NCBI GenBank assembly: GCA_027452245.1
Contig: DAIDGW010000043.1
Span: forward strand, 1 to 54,362
Source of the DNA: Acidobacteriaceae bacterium
GTDB lineage: Bacteria; Acidobacteriota; Terriglobia; Terriglobales; Acidobacteriaceae
Direction: 5' to 3'
DNA length: 54,362 nt
The position numbers were made by a program, and so were the translations under genes. The notes beneath the pieces were generated by a model that had not been told where the DNA came from, ran no database searches, and saw only the letters and a list, made by a program, of their open reading frames with translations. Numbering within the stretch: position 1 is the stretch's first letter; every line of letters starts with the position of its first letter. Below are positions 24,849 to 33,179 of the stretch, piece by piece.

Positions 24849-25862
24849 ATGCGAAAGCTGCTTCTAGTCTCCTTACTCGTAACGATCATGACAGCCCCGT
24901 CCAAGATTGAAGCTCGATCGTCGGTTCCAACTCTCAGGAAGATCGCAGAGTTCGATTTACCGGGTCCGGCCGGAAAACGTTTTGACTATCTGACTATCGA
25001 TCCCGACGATCACTATTTGATCTCTGCACATCTCGCTGCGGGGCAGACGTATGTGATCGATTTGCGCACGAATAGAGTTCTTGCAACAGTTGCGGACACT
25101 CCGGGCGCAGAAGGCGTCGAGTACATACCTGAATTGAAGAAGTTCTACACCTCGAACGCGGGCGACAACACAATTGGGGTGGTGGACTTGCGACAAATAA
25201 AGGTGGTCAAGAAGCTGCCGACCGAACGCAAGCCTGATGGAAGCGCCTATGCCGCTTCATTTCACAAACTGTATGTTTCAGACGAACGGGGAAAAGCTGA
25301 AGCGATCGTGGACGTGACCAAAGATGCGATCGTTAAGACTCTTCATTTCGATAGCGAGACGGGGATGCCTCAGTATGATTCGGTGGCTAAGAAGGTGTAT
25401 GTGAATTTGCAGGACCAGAACATTTTCGCTGTTATCGATCCCGCAACGGACGAAGTCATCGCCCGATATCCAGTGGGACGGTGCAAGGGCAATCACGGGA
25501 TGGCACTTGATCCCCAAAACCATCGTGCGTTTCTTTCGTGCGAAGAAAATGACCTGATGACGGTGTTCGATCTTGATGCGCACAAGCCCATTGCGTATCT
25601 CCCGATGGCAGATGGCCCGGATGTGATCAAGTTCGATTCTGGGCTACAGCGGATCTACGCAGCATGCTACAGCGGAGCCATTTCGGTGTTTCATCAAGAT
25701 GATCCGCAGCACTACGCTAAGGTTGAGGATTTCAAAGTTCAACATGCTGTACACAGCCTTGCAGTAGACCCGGAAACTCACCGCGTTTATACGCCAGAGC
25801 AAGAGGAGAACGGAAAGCCAGTAGCCCGTATGGTTGTCTATGAGGCGGTGACAGGAAAGTAG
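24849..25862 (+). CDS. Exported YncE-like beta-propeller protein
   Basis: A 337-residue protein with a signal peptide (about 1-22, ending IEARS) and repeated blades of the YVTN/YncE type. Examples are FDYLTIDPDDHYLISAH, VIDLRTNRVLATV, GVEYIPELKKFYTSNAGDNTIGVVDL, NIFAVIDPATDEVIARYPVG and ALDPQNHRAFLSCEENDLMTVFDLDAHK. Such propellers are ligand-binding or scaffolding proteins of the periplasm. The frame is open to 24735, just after the RNase P RNA, but ATG 24849 starts the signal peptide and is the sensible start. It has no clear operon partner. The exact role is unknown. Confidence 0.8.
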   Translation: MRKLLLVSLLVTIMTAPSKIEARSSVPTLRKIAEFDLPGPAGKRFDYLTIDPDDHYLISAHLAAGQTYVIDLRTNRVLATVADTPGAEGVEYIPELKKFYTSNAGDNTIGVVDLRQIKVVKKLPTERKPDGSAYAASFHKLYVSDERGKAEAIVDVTKDAIVKTLHFDSETGMPQYDSVAKKVYVNLQDQNIFAVIDPATDEVIARYPVGRCKGNHGMALDPQNHRAFLSCEENDLMTVFDLDAHKPIAYLPMADGPDVIKFDSGLQRIYAACYSGAISVFHQDDPQHYAKVEDFKVQHAVHSLAVDPETHRVYTPEQEENGKPVARMVVYEAVTGK

Positions 25863-26066
25863 GGATGTAGCCGCCTCCGTGCCGCGGCTTTCTCGGCGAT
25901 CATCGCGGCAGCACATGGTTCGCAGCTGGGGGCGGAAGTCAACTCAAGCTACTTCAAATGGGTGGGGTAGTCGTCCCAGCAATCTTTCCGGCAATGGGTC
26001 CTCGAATGCCGGAATTCGGCGAAAAGGCTACAATGGTGCGGGTTTCGAGTCAAAAAGAATTCCCGA

Positions 26067-27671
26067 ATGATCACGAAATACCCCCTCTCGCTCGCAGGTA
26101 AAGCTCTTCTGGCCCTCGGCCTGCTGCCCCCTCTGCTCACGGCACAGGTTCGTTCAAGACCAGTCACCAGTAACACCTCCAGCACAATCGGCGGAGACGC
26201 CAATCCCGCATCCCAGGTATGCGAAGCCAGACAGAATGACACGGTAGGGAAACTTCTGGCGTGTATTCAGCAGGACGCTTTATGGAACCATCTCACAGTA
26301 TTTCAGAAAATCGCTGATGAGAATCCTGGTCCCGGAGGTCATGGAAATCGCGATACGGGCACAAGCGGATATGTCGCTTCCGTGGACTATGTTGCCGCGG
26401 TGATGCGCCAGGCAGGGTATGTCGTGACCATCCAACCTTACCGCTACAGATATTCCGCGGTCATTGGAACGCCGCAATTGACTGTGTCCGGCAAAGCTTA
26501 TGCCTGGAATCATGATTGGTTTGTCGCTCGTCTTTCCGGTAGCGGTACCATCAGTGCCCCGATTGAGCCCCTCAGCGGTGCCGGCAATGGGTGTTTCGGC
26601 GGCGATTTCAAGGGATTCAAATCCGGAAGCATCGCTTTGCTCGAGCGCTCCGCCTGTTCGTATGACACACAAGTGGGAAATGCGGCTTCTGCCGGAGCCT
26701 CCGCAGTCGTTCTCTACAATCGTCCGGAAATCCACGGTTCGGAAGAGAATACATCGTGGGCGCCCGGAAGCAATGACGGTTCCGCCTTCCCCGCAAGACT
26801 CACTCGGCCGGCGGCAGTTCCAGTAATCGGTCTTGCCTCCTATCCTGTGGGCGCTGAATTGCTGGAAAAATACAACAGTGGTGACGCTCCGCTTCTGCGC
26901 CTCGACGTTCGCACGCAAGTCAGATCGGGAGTGGATTACAACTTGATCGCCGACTCGATTTTTGGCGATCCCAATCACGTCGTCGTCATAGACGCCCATC
27001 TCGATTCGATTTACGGCGCCGGCATGCTCGACAATGCTTCGGGGTCGACCACCATCCTCGAAATTGCCCGCAACCTGGCGAACACTCCCACCCGGAACCG
27101 CCTTCGCTACATCTGGTTTGGAGGCGAGGAAATCGGATTGCTCGGATCCGCATATTACACGACTCACTTGAACCAGGCTGAACGCGATCAGATCGTCTTC
27201 GATGTCGATGTGGACGTTACCGCCACTCCGAATTTCGATTACCTGGTGGCCGACCCGGCGGAGGCTTCGAATGTGAAACAATTTCCCAGGAATGTGGTTC
27301 CAGAATCGAAGCTTGGCAATAACTTTTTCGCACATTTTTTCCGCATTAACCGAGTGCCGTCGCTGCCGGCCTGGTTTGGCAATGACGGAACAGACTCGAA
27401 CTCCTTCAGCCTCATTGGCATCCCCAATACGGGCATCTTGACGCAACAGGATTGCTGCAAGACGGCGCTGGAGGTGCAAATCTGGGGCGGCTTCCCGGGA
27501 AATTATGAAGGCAACATCCCTAGCTTTAACGGCGGATGCGTTGATAATCCCCAGCGCTGGTGCGACAACCTTCCGAACAATGACCCCGCCGTGCTGGAAT
27601 TAGCCTCCAAGGCGGCCGCATACGTGACATTCAAACTTGCCAACTTCGACTTTCACGCCAATCAACCCTGA
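26067..27671 (+). CDS. Secreted M28-family zinc aminopeptidase
   Basis: A 534-residue protein with a signal peptide (to about 27). A protease-associated (PA) domain occupies about 155-280 (GCFGGDFKGFKSGSIALLERSACSYDTQVGNAASAGASAVVLYN). The M28 catalytic domain follows with zinc ligands and catalytic acids in order: DAHLDS (His311), GMLDNASG (Asp322) and GGEEIGLLGS (Glu354/Glu355). The C-terminus is cysteine-rich (CC near 470, CVDNPQRWC), suggesting disulfides and an extracytoplasmic place. M28 enzymes of this layout remove N-terminal amino acids from peptides. The ATG has no strong Shine-Dalgarno site. It appears monocistronic. Confidence 0.88.
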   Translation: MITKYPLSLAGKALLALGLLPPLLTAQVRSRPVTSNTSSTIGGDANPASQVCEARQNDTVGKLLACIQQDALWNHLTVFQKIADENPGPGGHGNRDTGTSGYVASVDYVAAVMRQAGYVVTIQPYRYRYSAVIGTPQLTVSGKAYAWNHDWFVARLSGSGTISAPIEPLSGAGNGCFGGDFKGFKSGSIALLERSACSYDTQVGNAASAGASAVVLYNRPEIHGSEENTSWAPGSNDGSAFPARLTRPAAVPVIGLASYPVGAELLEKYNSGDAPLLRLDVRTQVRSGVDYNLIADSIFGDPNHVVVIDAHLDSIYGAGMLDNASGSTTILEIARNLANTPTRNRLRYIWFGGEEIGLLGSAYYTTHLNQAERDQIVFDVDVDVTATPNFDYLVADPAEASNVKQFPRNVVPESKLGNNFFAHFFRINRVPSLPAWFGNDGTDSNSFSLIGIPNTGILTQQDCCKTALEVQIWGGFPGNYEGNIPSFNGGCVDNPQRWCDNLPNNDPAVLELASKAAAYVTFKLANFDFHANQP

Positions 27672-28296
27672 CGCCCATGAATGGGGCGCACTCCCCTGCC
27701 CACAATGAGACACTTGTCTCTATGTCCGTACCGCCAGTGATGTATGTACATTCGCATAGAGCGATTTAGAGACATCAAAACCTCGTCTAGGATGCCCATT
27801 GCGGAGGCTCCAGGGCCCCTGGGAGCGACGATCTCCGCCTCCACCACCCCAAGGGCCAGAAAGAGGCCAGAAATCGCCCTAGTGAGCAGTAAACCACGCC
27901 AGCGTCATTTCCACATATCCAAGTACATTTTTAAATGTATGTACGAATATCGCTTTGTATTTGCAACGTAAGGACTTACGCGATTTGCGCAATAGGAATA
28001 CGGGCGCCGGTGGCCAGCGCGGGCGCCCTCCCCCACCTCGGCAGCAGGATAAACAGCCTTCGAAAACGCCGAAGGCTGGACCACCCCCAGCCAGAACGCC
28101 CCTTGAGTTCCTGAGCTGCCTTAGAGCGCCGTAGCACCCCATAAGTTTTGCCTATCAGCAATAAAAATTACTCTTTGGACGGACTTCTCCCGTTCTGGCA
28201 AGCTGGGTCCAGTATCGCGAGGCAAGCTCTCCCCTTTTGCAAGGCCTGCTGCAGGCATAAGGCAGGCCTCGTTATTTTGCCTTCCGAAATTCTGGG
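27672..28296. other. 625-base intergenic region with short repeats
   Basis: No convincing gene. ATGTATGTAC occurs at 27740-27749 and again at 27935-27944, bracketing about 200 bases. GTACATTTTTAAATGTATGTAC near 27923-27944 is AT-rich and nearly palindromic. CAGCCTTCG and CGAAGGCTG form a 9-bp hairpin near 28051-28077. A GGGCGCC-rich dyad sits near 28002-28028. A terminator-like hairpin lies at 28242-28278. Short frames on the minus strand (up to 87 codons) are low-complexity and lack family features. It could be the remnant of a small mobile element; no terminal repeats and transposase were found. Confidence 0.5.
28242..28278 (+). terminator. Terminator-like hairpin before the cytochrome operon
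   Basis: AGGCCTGC (28242-28249) pairs perfectly with GCAGGCCT (28262-28269) and is followed by CGTTATTTT. The loop contains TGCAGGC, which can pair alternatively with the left arm (GCCTGC/GCAGGC). Placed 19 bases before the first start codon of the cytochrome operon, it may be an attenuator rather than the end of an upstream transcript. Confidence 0.5.
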
Positions 28297-29115
28297 GTGA
28301 ATGTGAATTCTGCAACCCGTCTCGCCGCGGGCAACCTCTGCCGACGCATGGCTGTCCTCAAAGCGTGGCTTCTTGCTTTGGTCATCAGCGGAGGTTGTTG
28401 CGGGATTTTCCTTTCCCCTCCTTACGCCCAAGGCGCTGACAAGCATCATCCGTCTTTGACATCTGTGCACGCCGAATCTGATTCCGCGCCCGGACAACGC
28501 GTCTTCATGGATGAGTGCGCAAGCTGTCACGGGCAAAATGCCGACGGCCGGTCTCCCATGGGTCCCAGCATGAACCCGCCCGCCTTCGATCTGACCGGCT
28601 TTGAGTTTTCCGAGACCTTCCTCTGGCGTGTCATTCGAGAGGGAGTTCCGGGAACCGAAATGCCGGCATGGCGTTCGCTGTCAGGAGAGGAAGTGCGTGA
28701 AGTCGTCGGTTACATCAGCAGCCTCGAAGATTCCAGCAGTCTGCCTGCGGATAAACAACTGGCTGATCCGGAGGTGCTGCAAGAAGCGGGACGGCGCGTC
28801 TATGCAATGCACTGCGTGCGCTGCCACGGCGTGAACGGTGATGGCCAAGGCCCCGAGGCCGCACAATATGTTCCCCGCCCTTGCGATTTCACGGTAATGC
28901 GCCCATCGTATGAGGCGGGCAGGCGCGTGATCCGAAATGGAGTGACAGGAAGCGCGATGCCAGGCTGGCCGCTGCTCACGGAGGCGGAGATCCAGGCGGT
29001 CACGCACTACATACGATCTCTATACCGCTGGCCGGAGCGCCATACTGAGTTGTCTCACAACAAACAGCAAAGCCTCGTCCACCACTCCAATGAGTTAGCC
29101 GCCAACCAACGTTAA
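28297..29115 (+). CDS. Exported dihaem cytochrome c (TsdB-like position)
   Basis: A 272-residue protein with an N-terminal hydrophobic segment (about 19-40) and two class I cytochrome c domains. Haem motif 1 is CASCH (Cys74, Cys77, His78), with a likely Met ligand in TEMPAW. Haem motif 2 is CVRCH (Cys173, Cys176, His177), with Met in SAMPGW. It would shuttle electrons in the periplasm. It is the first gene of a four-gene unit whose last gene resembles thiosulfate dehydrogenase TsdA; dihaem TsdB proteins, encoded beside tsdA in some proteobacteria, accept its electrons, so this is the functional guess. The start is GTG 28297 without a clear ribosome-binding site; ATG 28348 (MAVLKAWLL) is a good alternative. 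Confidence 0.85.
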   Translation: MNVNSATRLAAGNLCRRMAVLKAWLLALVISGGCCGIFLSPPYAQGADKHHPSLTSVHAESDSAPGQRVFMDECASCHGQNADGRSPMGPSMNPPAFDLTGFEFSETFLWRVIREGVPGTEMPAWRSLSGEEVREVVGYISSLEDSSSLPADKQLADPEVLQEAGRRVYAMHCVRCHGVNGDGQGPEAAQYVPRPCDFTVMRPSYEAGRRVIRNGVTGSAMPGWPLLTEAEIQAVTHYIRSLYRWPERHTELSHNKQQSLVHHSNELAANQR

Positions 29116-29132
29116 ATGCCAGAGGAGATTTC

Positions 29133-29840
29133 ATGAATAAAGCATCCCGCAGGTTCTTCATCGCTCAGGCCGCTACGGGAGTCGCGGCGCTGGCGAGCAT
29201 GGGTTCGACCGCAGAAGCGCAGCTGGTGTACCGAACTTCTGAATGGAAGATGAAAGATTTCAATTATCTTCTGCAATTACCCGCCCGATTCAAGCAGGTG
29301 TATGACGTTTCGAAGATCGCCGACGGGAGATTCCTGAACAACATCAAGAATTCCCTGAATGGCCTGGAGTTTGGCTTTGGCGTTCCCCAGACGCAGATGC
29401 AGATTATCGCGGGCTTGCATGGTCCGGCCAATATGCTGAATTACGACGACTACGTCTGGCAGAAGTACCGCGTCGGCGAGTGGCTCAACATCACCGACCC
29501 TGAAACCGGCAAACCCGCGCAGCGCAATGTGTTTTATCCCAGCAAGGCAGGCAAAGATTTGCATTACGCGTCGCAGGATCCGAACCAGGAGAACTCGTTG
29601 TATCAGGACACCAGCGTGCAAGCACTGCTCTCGCGGGGAGTGACCTTTCTCAGCTGCCACACCGCCCTGGAAGAACAGGCGCGCGGGTTGGTGAAGAAAT
29701 GGAGCCTGCCGCAAGCCCCGGAAGATGTGGTCAAAGACATCATGGCGCACGCCTATCCCGGAGTGCTGATCGTTCCCTCCCTGGTCGCGGCCCTGGCCGT
29801 GCTGCAAACCGAAGGTCACTACTCCTACATCACCGTCTGA
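29133..29840 (+). CDS. Tat-exported protein, DsrE-like
   Basis: A 235-residue protein with a twin-arginine signal (ASRRFFIAQAATGVAALASMG) and cleavage near AEAQ. The mature part has DVSKIADGRFLNNIKNSLNGLEFGF, QMQIIAGLHGPANMLNYDDY, then GVTFLSCHTALEEQARGLVKKW and a C-terminus with YPGVLIVPSLVAALAVLQTEGHYSYITV. The alternation of strands and helices and the single cysteine before a helix recall DsrE/DsrF-like sulfur-transfer folds, but similarity is weak. Tat export suggests folding before export or a cofactor. It follows the dihaem cytochrome by 17 bases, with AGGAG seven bases before its ATG, and precedes the binding protein by 10. The family call is tentative. Confidence 0.7.
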   Translation: MNKASRRFFIAQAATGVAALASMGSTAEAQLVYRTSEWKMKDFNYLLQLPARFKQVYDVSKIADGRFLNNIKNSLNGLEFGFGVPQTQMQIIAGLHGPANMLNYDDYVWQKYRVGEWLNITDPETGKPAQRNVFYPSKAGKDLHYASQDPNQENSLYQDTSVQALLSRGVTFLSCHTALEEQARGLVKKWSLPQAPEDVVKDIMAHAYPGVLIVPSLVAALAVLQTEGHYSYITV

Positions 29841-29850
29841 GGAGGCTGCG

Positions 29851-30813
29851 ATGACCGAGATGAATCAGCTATGGATTTTGGGTTCGATCTTGCTGCTGGG
29901 CTTGAGTACAGGGGCTGCGCAGCAGATGCCGCCCTGGAGCCAGGGAAAGAACAATCCCGCCGCCGACAAGGGCTTCGTGTTCCAGGTGAATGACGTTGAC
30001 AATGTCCCGGACCTTCATGGAAATCCGAACCATGCCCAACTGGTTCTCTTCGTTGGCGGCAATCAGTTCATGGTCCTGCCGGAGTTGGTGGCGCAGTTTG
30101 AGAAACTCCATCCGGAACTCAGCGGGCGGATCTTCTACGAGACCTTGCCGCCGGGAATCTTGCGGAAGCAGATCGCGCATCATGGCGCGATCACGCTGGG
30201 CAATCTGACGATCCAGGTGCAGCCGGATGTCTATCACGCCGGCGCCAGAGTGCTGGCGGAGATGCAGAAAGAGACGCAAGTCGAATCCAATGTCTCATAC
30301 GCCACCAATCAGCTGGAGATCATGGTGCACGCCGGCAATCCGCACCACATCAGTTCTCTGCGTGATCTAGGGCGCGATGAGATACGCCTCTCCATGCCCA
30401 ATCCGCAGTGGGAAGGCGTGGCCCGGCAGATCGGAGACTCTTTGCGCAAGAGCGGCGGCGATGAACTCTTCCGCAAGGTAATGGAAACAAAGGTCAAAGA
30501 TGGCAGCACGTACCTGACGCAGATCCATCACCGGCAGACGCCGATGCGCATTTTGAGCGGACAGGCTGATGCAGGCGTGACGTGGAGTTCTGAAGTTCGA
30601 TTTCAAGAGAGCGTCGGAAATCAGATTACCGGCGTCGAGATTCCAGCCAATGAGAACACGACGGCGGTTTACGCCGCCGGAACCCTGGCGAATGCGCCGC
30701 ACGCCGCCGCAGCCCGCTCGTGGATTGCATTTCTCACATCCGCGGAGGCGCAGACAATCTACCGCCGCTACGGATTTGGCCCGCCTCCCGCAAGAACAGG
30801 AGAGCAGAAGTGA
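29851..30813 (+). CDS. Periplasmic ModA-like substrate-binding protein
   Basis: A 320-residue protein with a signal peptide (ending TGAAQQ) and the type II periplasmic binding fold. Recognisable parts are LVLFVGGNQFMVLPELVAQFEKLHPELSGRIFYETLPPG, YATNQLEIMVHAGNPHHISSLRDLGRDEIRLSMPNPQWEGVARQIGDSL, LSGQADAGVTWSSEVRF and AAARSWIAFLTSAEAQTIYRRYGF. These resemble molybdate/oxyanion-binding ModA proteins. No ABC permease or ATPase follows, so it may deliver an oxyanion to a neighbouring enzyme or act as a sensor. GAGGAGG lies five bases before the ATG. Its end overlaps the next start (GTGA), indicating translational coupling with the TsdA-like gene. The ligand is unknown. Confidence 0.78.
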   Translation: MTEMNQLWILGSILLLGLSTGAAQQMPPWSQGKNNPAADKGFVFQVNDVDNVPDLHGNPNHAQLVLFVGGNQFMVLPELVAQFEKLHPELSGRIFYETLPPGILRKQIAHHGAITLGNLTIQVQPDVYHAGARVLAEMQKETQVESNVSYATNQLEIMVHAGNPHHISSLRDLGRDEIRLSMPNPQWEGVARQIGDSLRKSGGDELFRKVMETKVKDGSTYLTQIHHRQTPMRILSGQADAGVTWSSEVRFQESVGNQITGVEIPANENTTAVYAAGTLANAPHAAAARSWIAFLTSAEAQTIYRRYGFGPPPARTGEQK

Positions 30814-31622
30814 AGTTACGCCCGATGAGGAGCGTGTTGATCATACCGGCGGTTTGTGCTGCCCTGATTACCGGGGGATGCAGCCGCACAACTCCGGTCA
30901 CCCCGGTAAAGCAACAGCAGACGGAGGCGACAAACGACTGGAAGGCTCCTGACCCGGCGACGATCCCGGAGGGCCCCGCTGGCGAGAGCATCAAGCTAGG
31001 GCGGCAAATCTTCCTGAACACTCCGCGCTTTGCAGCCGCTTACGTCGGCAACCAGCTCAGCTGCAACGATTGCCACATCCAGGCCGGAACCGCTGCCTTC
31101 GCCGCTCCGGTGGTGGGCGTCCCCGGGCTGTTTCCGATGTACAGAGAACGAGCAGGCCGCGTGATCACTTTCGAGGACCGCATTCAGGAGTGCTTCACGC
31201 GCAGCGAGAATGGACGTCCGTTGCCGTACGCGAGTCCGGAATTGGTCGGTCTCGTGGCGTACATTCAGTGGCTTTCGCAAGGCGTACCCGCCGGACACGC
31301 TTTTCCGGGAAGAGGTTTGGTGAAACTTCCCGGATTGCATGGTGATGCGGTGCGCGGCGAAGCGATTTATGCAAAGCAGTGCGCGGGCTGCCACGGAAGC
31401 GATGGCGCCGGAACTCCGCCAATTCTTCCTCCAGTGTGGGGAGCGACGGCGTACAACGTCGGCGCGGGCATCAGCAAAGTCGAAAAGATGGCGGCGTTTG
31501 TGCAGCACAACATGCCGCAGAACAAGCCCGGCAGCCTCACTCCCCAGGAGGCGTTTGACGTCTCAGCCTACGTGGCCGGCAAACCTCATCCAGCTTTTAA
31601 CCAGAGATACGCGAAATACTGA
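30810..31622 (+). CDS. tsdA: Thiosulfate dehydrogenase-like dihaem cytochrome c (TsdA family), lipoprotein
   Basis: A 270-residue dihaem cytochrome. The N-terminus ends in a lipobox (LITGGC, Cys24). Haem 1 is CNDCH (Cys85, Cys88, His89). The segment FPMYRERAGRVITFEDRIQECFTRSENGRPLPY follows, with Cys128 43 residues after the first haem cysteine, which fits the position of the axial cysteine of characterised TsdA enzymes. Haem 2 is CAGCH (Cys191, Cys194, His195), followed by PPVWGATAYNVGAGISKVEKMAAFVQHNMPQNKP. TsdA joins two thiosulfates into tetrathionate, or runs in reverse, in the periplasm. The GTG start overlaps the preceding stop and follows AGGAG; ATG 30825 is an alternative. It is the last gene of the four-gene unit. 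Confidence 0.85.
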   Translation: MKLRPMRSVLIIPAVCAALITGGCSRTTPVTPVKQQQTEATNDWKAPDPATIPEGPAGESIKLGRQIFLNTPRFAAAYVGNQLSCNDCHIQAGTAAFAAPVVGVPGLFPMYRERAGRVITFEDRIQECFTRSENGRPLPYASPELVGLVAYIQWLSQGVPAGHAFPGRGLVKLPGLHGDAVRGEAIYAKQCAGCHGSDGAGTPPILPPVWGATAYNVGAGISKVEKMAAFVQHNMPQNKPGSLTPQEAFDVSAYVAGKPHPAFNQRYAKY

Positions 31623-31851
31623 AATCTTTCAAAAGCATTCTGCCCGGTAATTCTGACGCCGCTGTGGACGCACGAGCGTGGCCCGATTGAGAAGAACCGA
31701 TCCATCCCAGCAGGAGCACAGGTGAATGGACGTACCAGGGCTGAAACAACTTTATTTTCCCCGGTGCGGATAGTCACAAACTGGCGTGACAAGCGGCACA
31801 TCTTCCATCACAGAGCAAGGGTGAGAATCATGGACCGGCAGGAGAAAACCC

Positions 31852-33177
31852 ATGAAGAGAATCCTCATCCTGGGAGCCGCTGGCAGAGATTTTCATAATT
31901 TCAATGTTGTATTCCGCAACAATCCCGAATATCACGTAGTTGCATTTACTGCCACGCAGATTCCCGACATCGCCAACCGTAAGTATCCAGCAGCTTTAGC
32001 TGGCCAACTCTTATACCCAAACGGAATTCCCATCGTCGAAGAGAAAGATTTGGAGACGATCATCCAAGAGGAGAGGGTCGATAGTGTTGTTTTTTCATAC
32101 AGCGACATTTCGCATCAGAACCTGATGCATATTGCGTCACGTGTGATCGCCGCGGGGGTGGATTTCTGGCTGCTTGGAACTGAACACACTCAGGTCAAAT
32201 CGAAGGTTCCGGTAGTTTCTGTGTGCGCCGTTCGCACTGGATGCGGAAAGAGTCCGGTTTCGAGGCTGGTCGCGGCAGAACTGCGCAAGCAAGGCTGGAA
32301 ACCGGTGGTCATCCGGCACCCGATGCCGTATGGCGATTTGGAAGCCCAAGCCGTTCAACGCTTTGCGACGCTCGAAGACCTGACGCTGCAACAGTGCACA
32401 ATCGAAGAACGCGAAGAATACGAACCGCATATTCAGCATGGAACCGTGGTCTACGCCGGCGTGGATTACGAACGAATCTTGAGGCAGGCGGAGAAAGAAG
32501 CTGACGTCATCTTGTGGGATGGAGGCAACAACGACACGCCGTTCTATGTGTCGGACCTTGAGATTGTCGTGACGGATCCGCATCGGCCGGGACATGAAAT
32601 CTCGTACTTCCCCGGAGAGGTCAATCTTCGCCGCGCAAGGGTTGTGATCGTCAACAAGGTGGACACCGCGGTGCGGCAGAACGTGGAGACGGTGCTTCGG
32701 AATATTCATTACTGCAATCCCGAGGCGACGATCCTCGAAATGGCTTGCCGGGTATCGGTTCCCGCCCCCGGATTGGTAAAGGGGCAACGCGTGCTGGTGA
32801 TCGAGGATGGTCCCACGCTCACCCATGGCGAGATGCCATATGGGGCGGGAGTGATTGCGGCCAAGCGTTTTGGAGCGGCGGAACTAATCGATCCGCGGCC
32901 GTTTGCCGTGGGATCGATTCGCGGCACTTACGAGAGGTATCCGCACATGACGAACCTGCTGCCGGCGATGGGCTACAGCGAAGCGCAGCGGCATGAATTG
33001 CAGGAGACGATCAAGAACGTTCCTTGCGATCTGGTGCTGGTGGCGACGCCAATCGATTTGGCGCGCATCATGCACATCGACAAACCGAATCTGCGGGTGG
33101 GCTATGAAGTCGAAGACCTGACACGTCCGGGTCTGGCGGACATTCTGGCGCGGATGCAAGTGCACGCGGAGGTGTAG
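31852..33177 (+). CDS. Cyclic-2,3-diphosphoglycerate-synthetase-like P-loop protein
   Basis: A 441-residue cytoplasmic protein. Residues 1-110 form a Rossmann-like domain (KRILILGAAGRDFHNFNVVFRNN). A P-loop domain follows with Walker A CAVRTGCGKSPVSR (125-138), DGGNNDTPF (224-232) and NKVD (269-272), a SIMIBI-type layout. It matches the group of predicted GTPases annotated as cyclic 2,3-diphosphoglycerate synthetase, named after a methanogen enzyme. Bacteria do not normally make that compound, so the true activity is open. It heads a cluster with OTC, carbamate kinase, ATC and OAT; two bases separate its stop from the OTC start. AGGAG precedes the ATG by 9 bases. A chaperone-like, carbamoyl-phosphate-related or phosphotransfer role is possible. 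Confidence 0.82.
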   Translation: MKRILILGAAGRDFHNFNVVFRNNPEYHVVAFTATQIPDIANRKYPAALAGQLLYPNGIPIVEEKDLETIIQEERVDSVVFSYSDISHQNLMHIASRVIAAGVDFWLLGTEHTQVKSKVPVVSVCAVRTGCGKSPVSRLVAAELRKQGWKPVVIRHPMPYGDLEAQAVQRFATLEDLTLQQCTIEEREEYEPHIQHGTVVYAGVDYERILRQAEKEADVILWDGGNNDTPFYVSDLEIVVTDPHRPGHEISYFPGEVNLRRARVVIVNKVDTAVRQNVETVLRNIHYCNPEATILEMACRVSVPAPGLVKGQRVLVIEDGPTLTHGEMPYGAGVIAAKRFGAAELIDPRPFAVGSIRGTYERYPHMTNLLPAMGYSEAQRHELQETIKNVPCDLVLVATPIDLARIMHIDKPNLRVGYEVEDLTRPGLADILARMQVHAEV

Positions 33178-33179
33178 CC

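Noticed and set aside
26280-27479. Minus-strand open frame of 399 codons
   Set aside because: Antisense to the M28 peptidase, whose zinc motifs are on the plus strand; the frame is a by-product of high GC.
31760-31800. Sigma-54 promoter before the P-loop gene
   Set aside because: TGGCGTG-ACAA-GCGGCA lacks the TTGC half of the -12 element.
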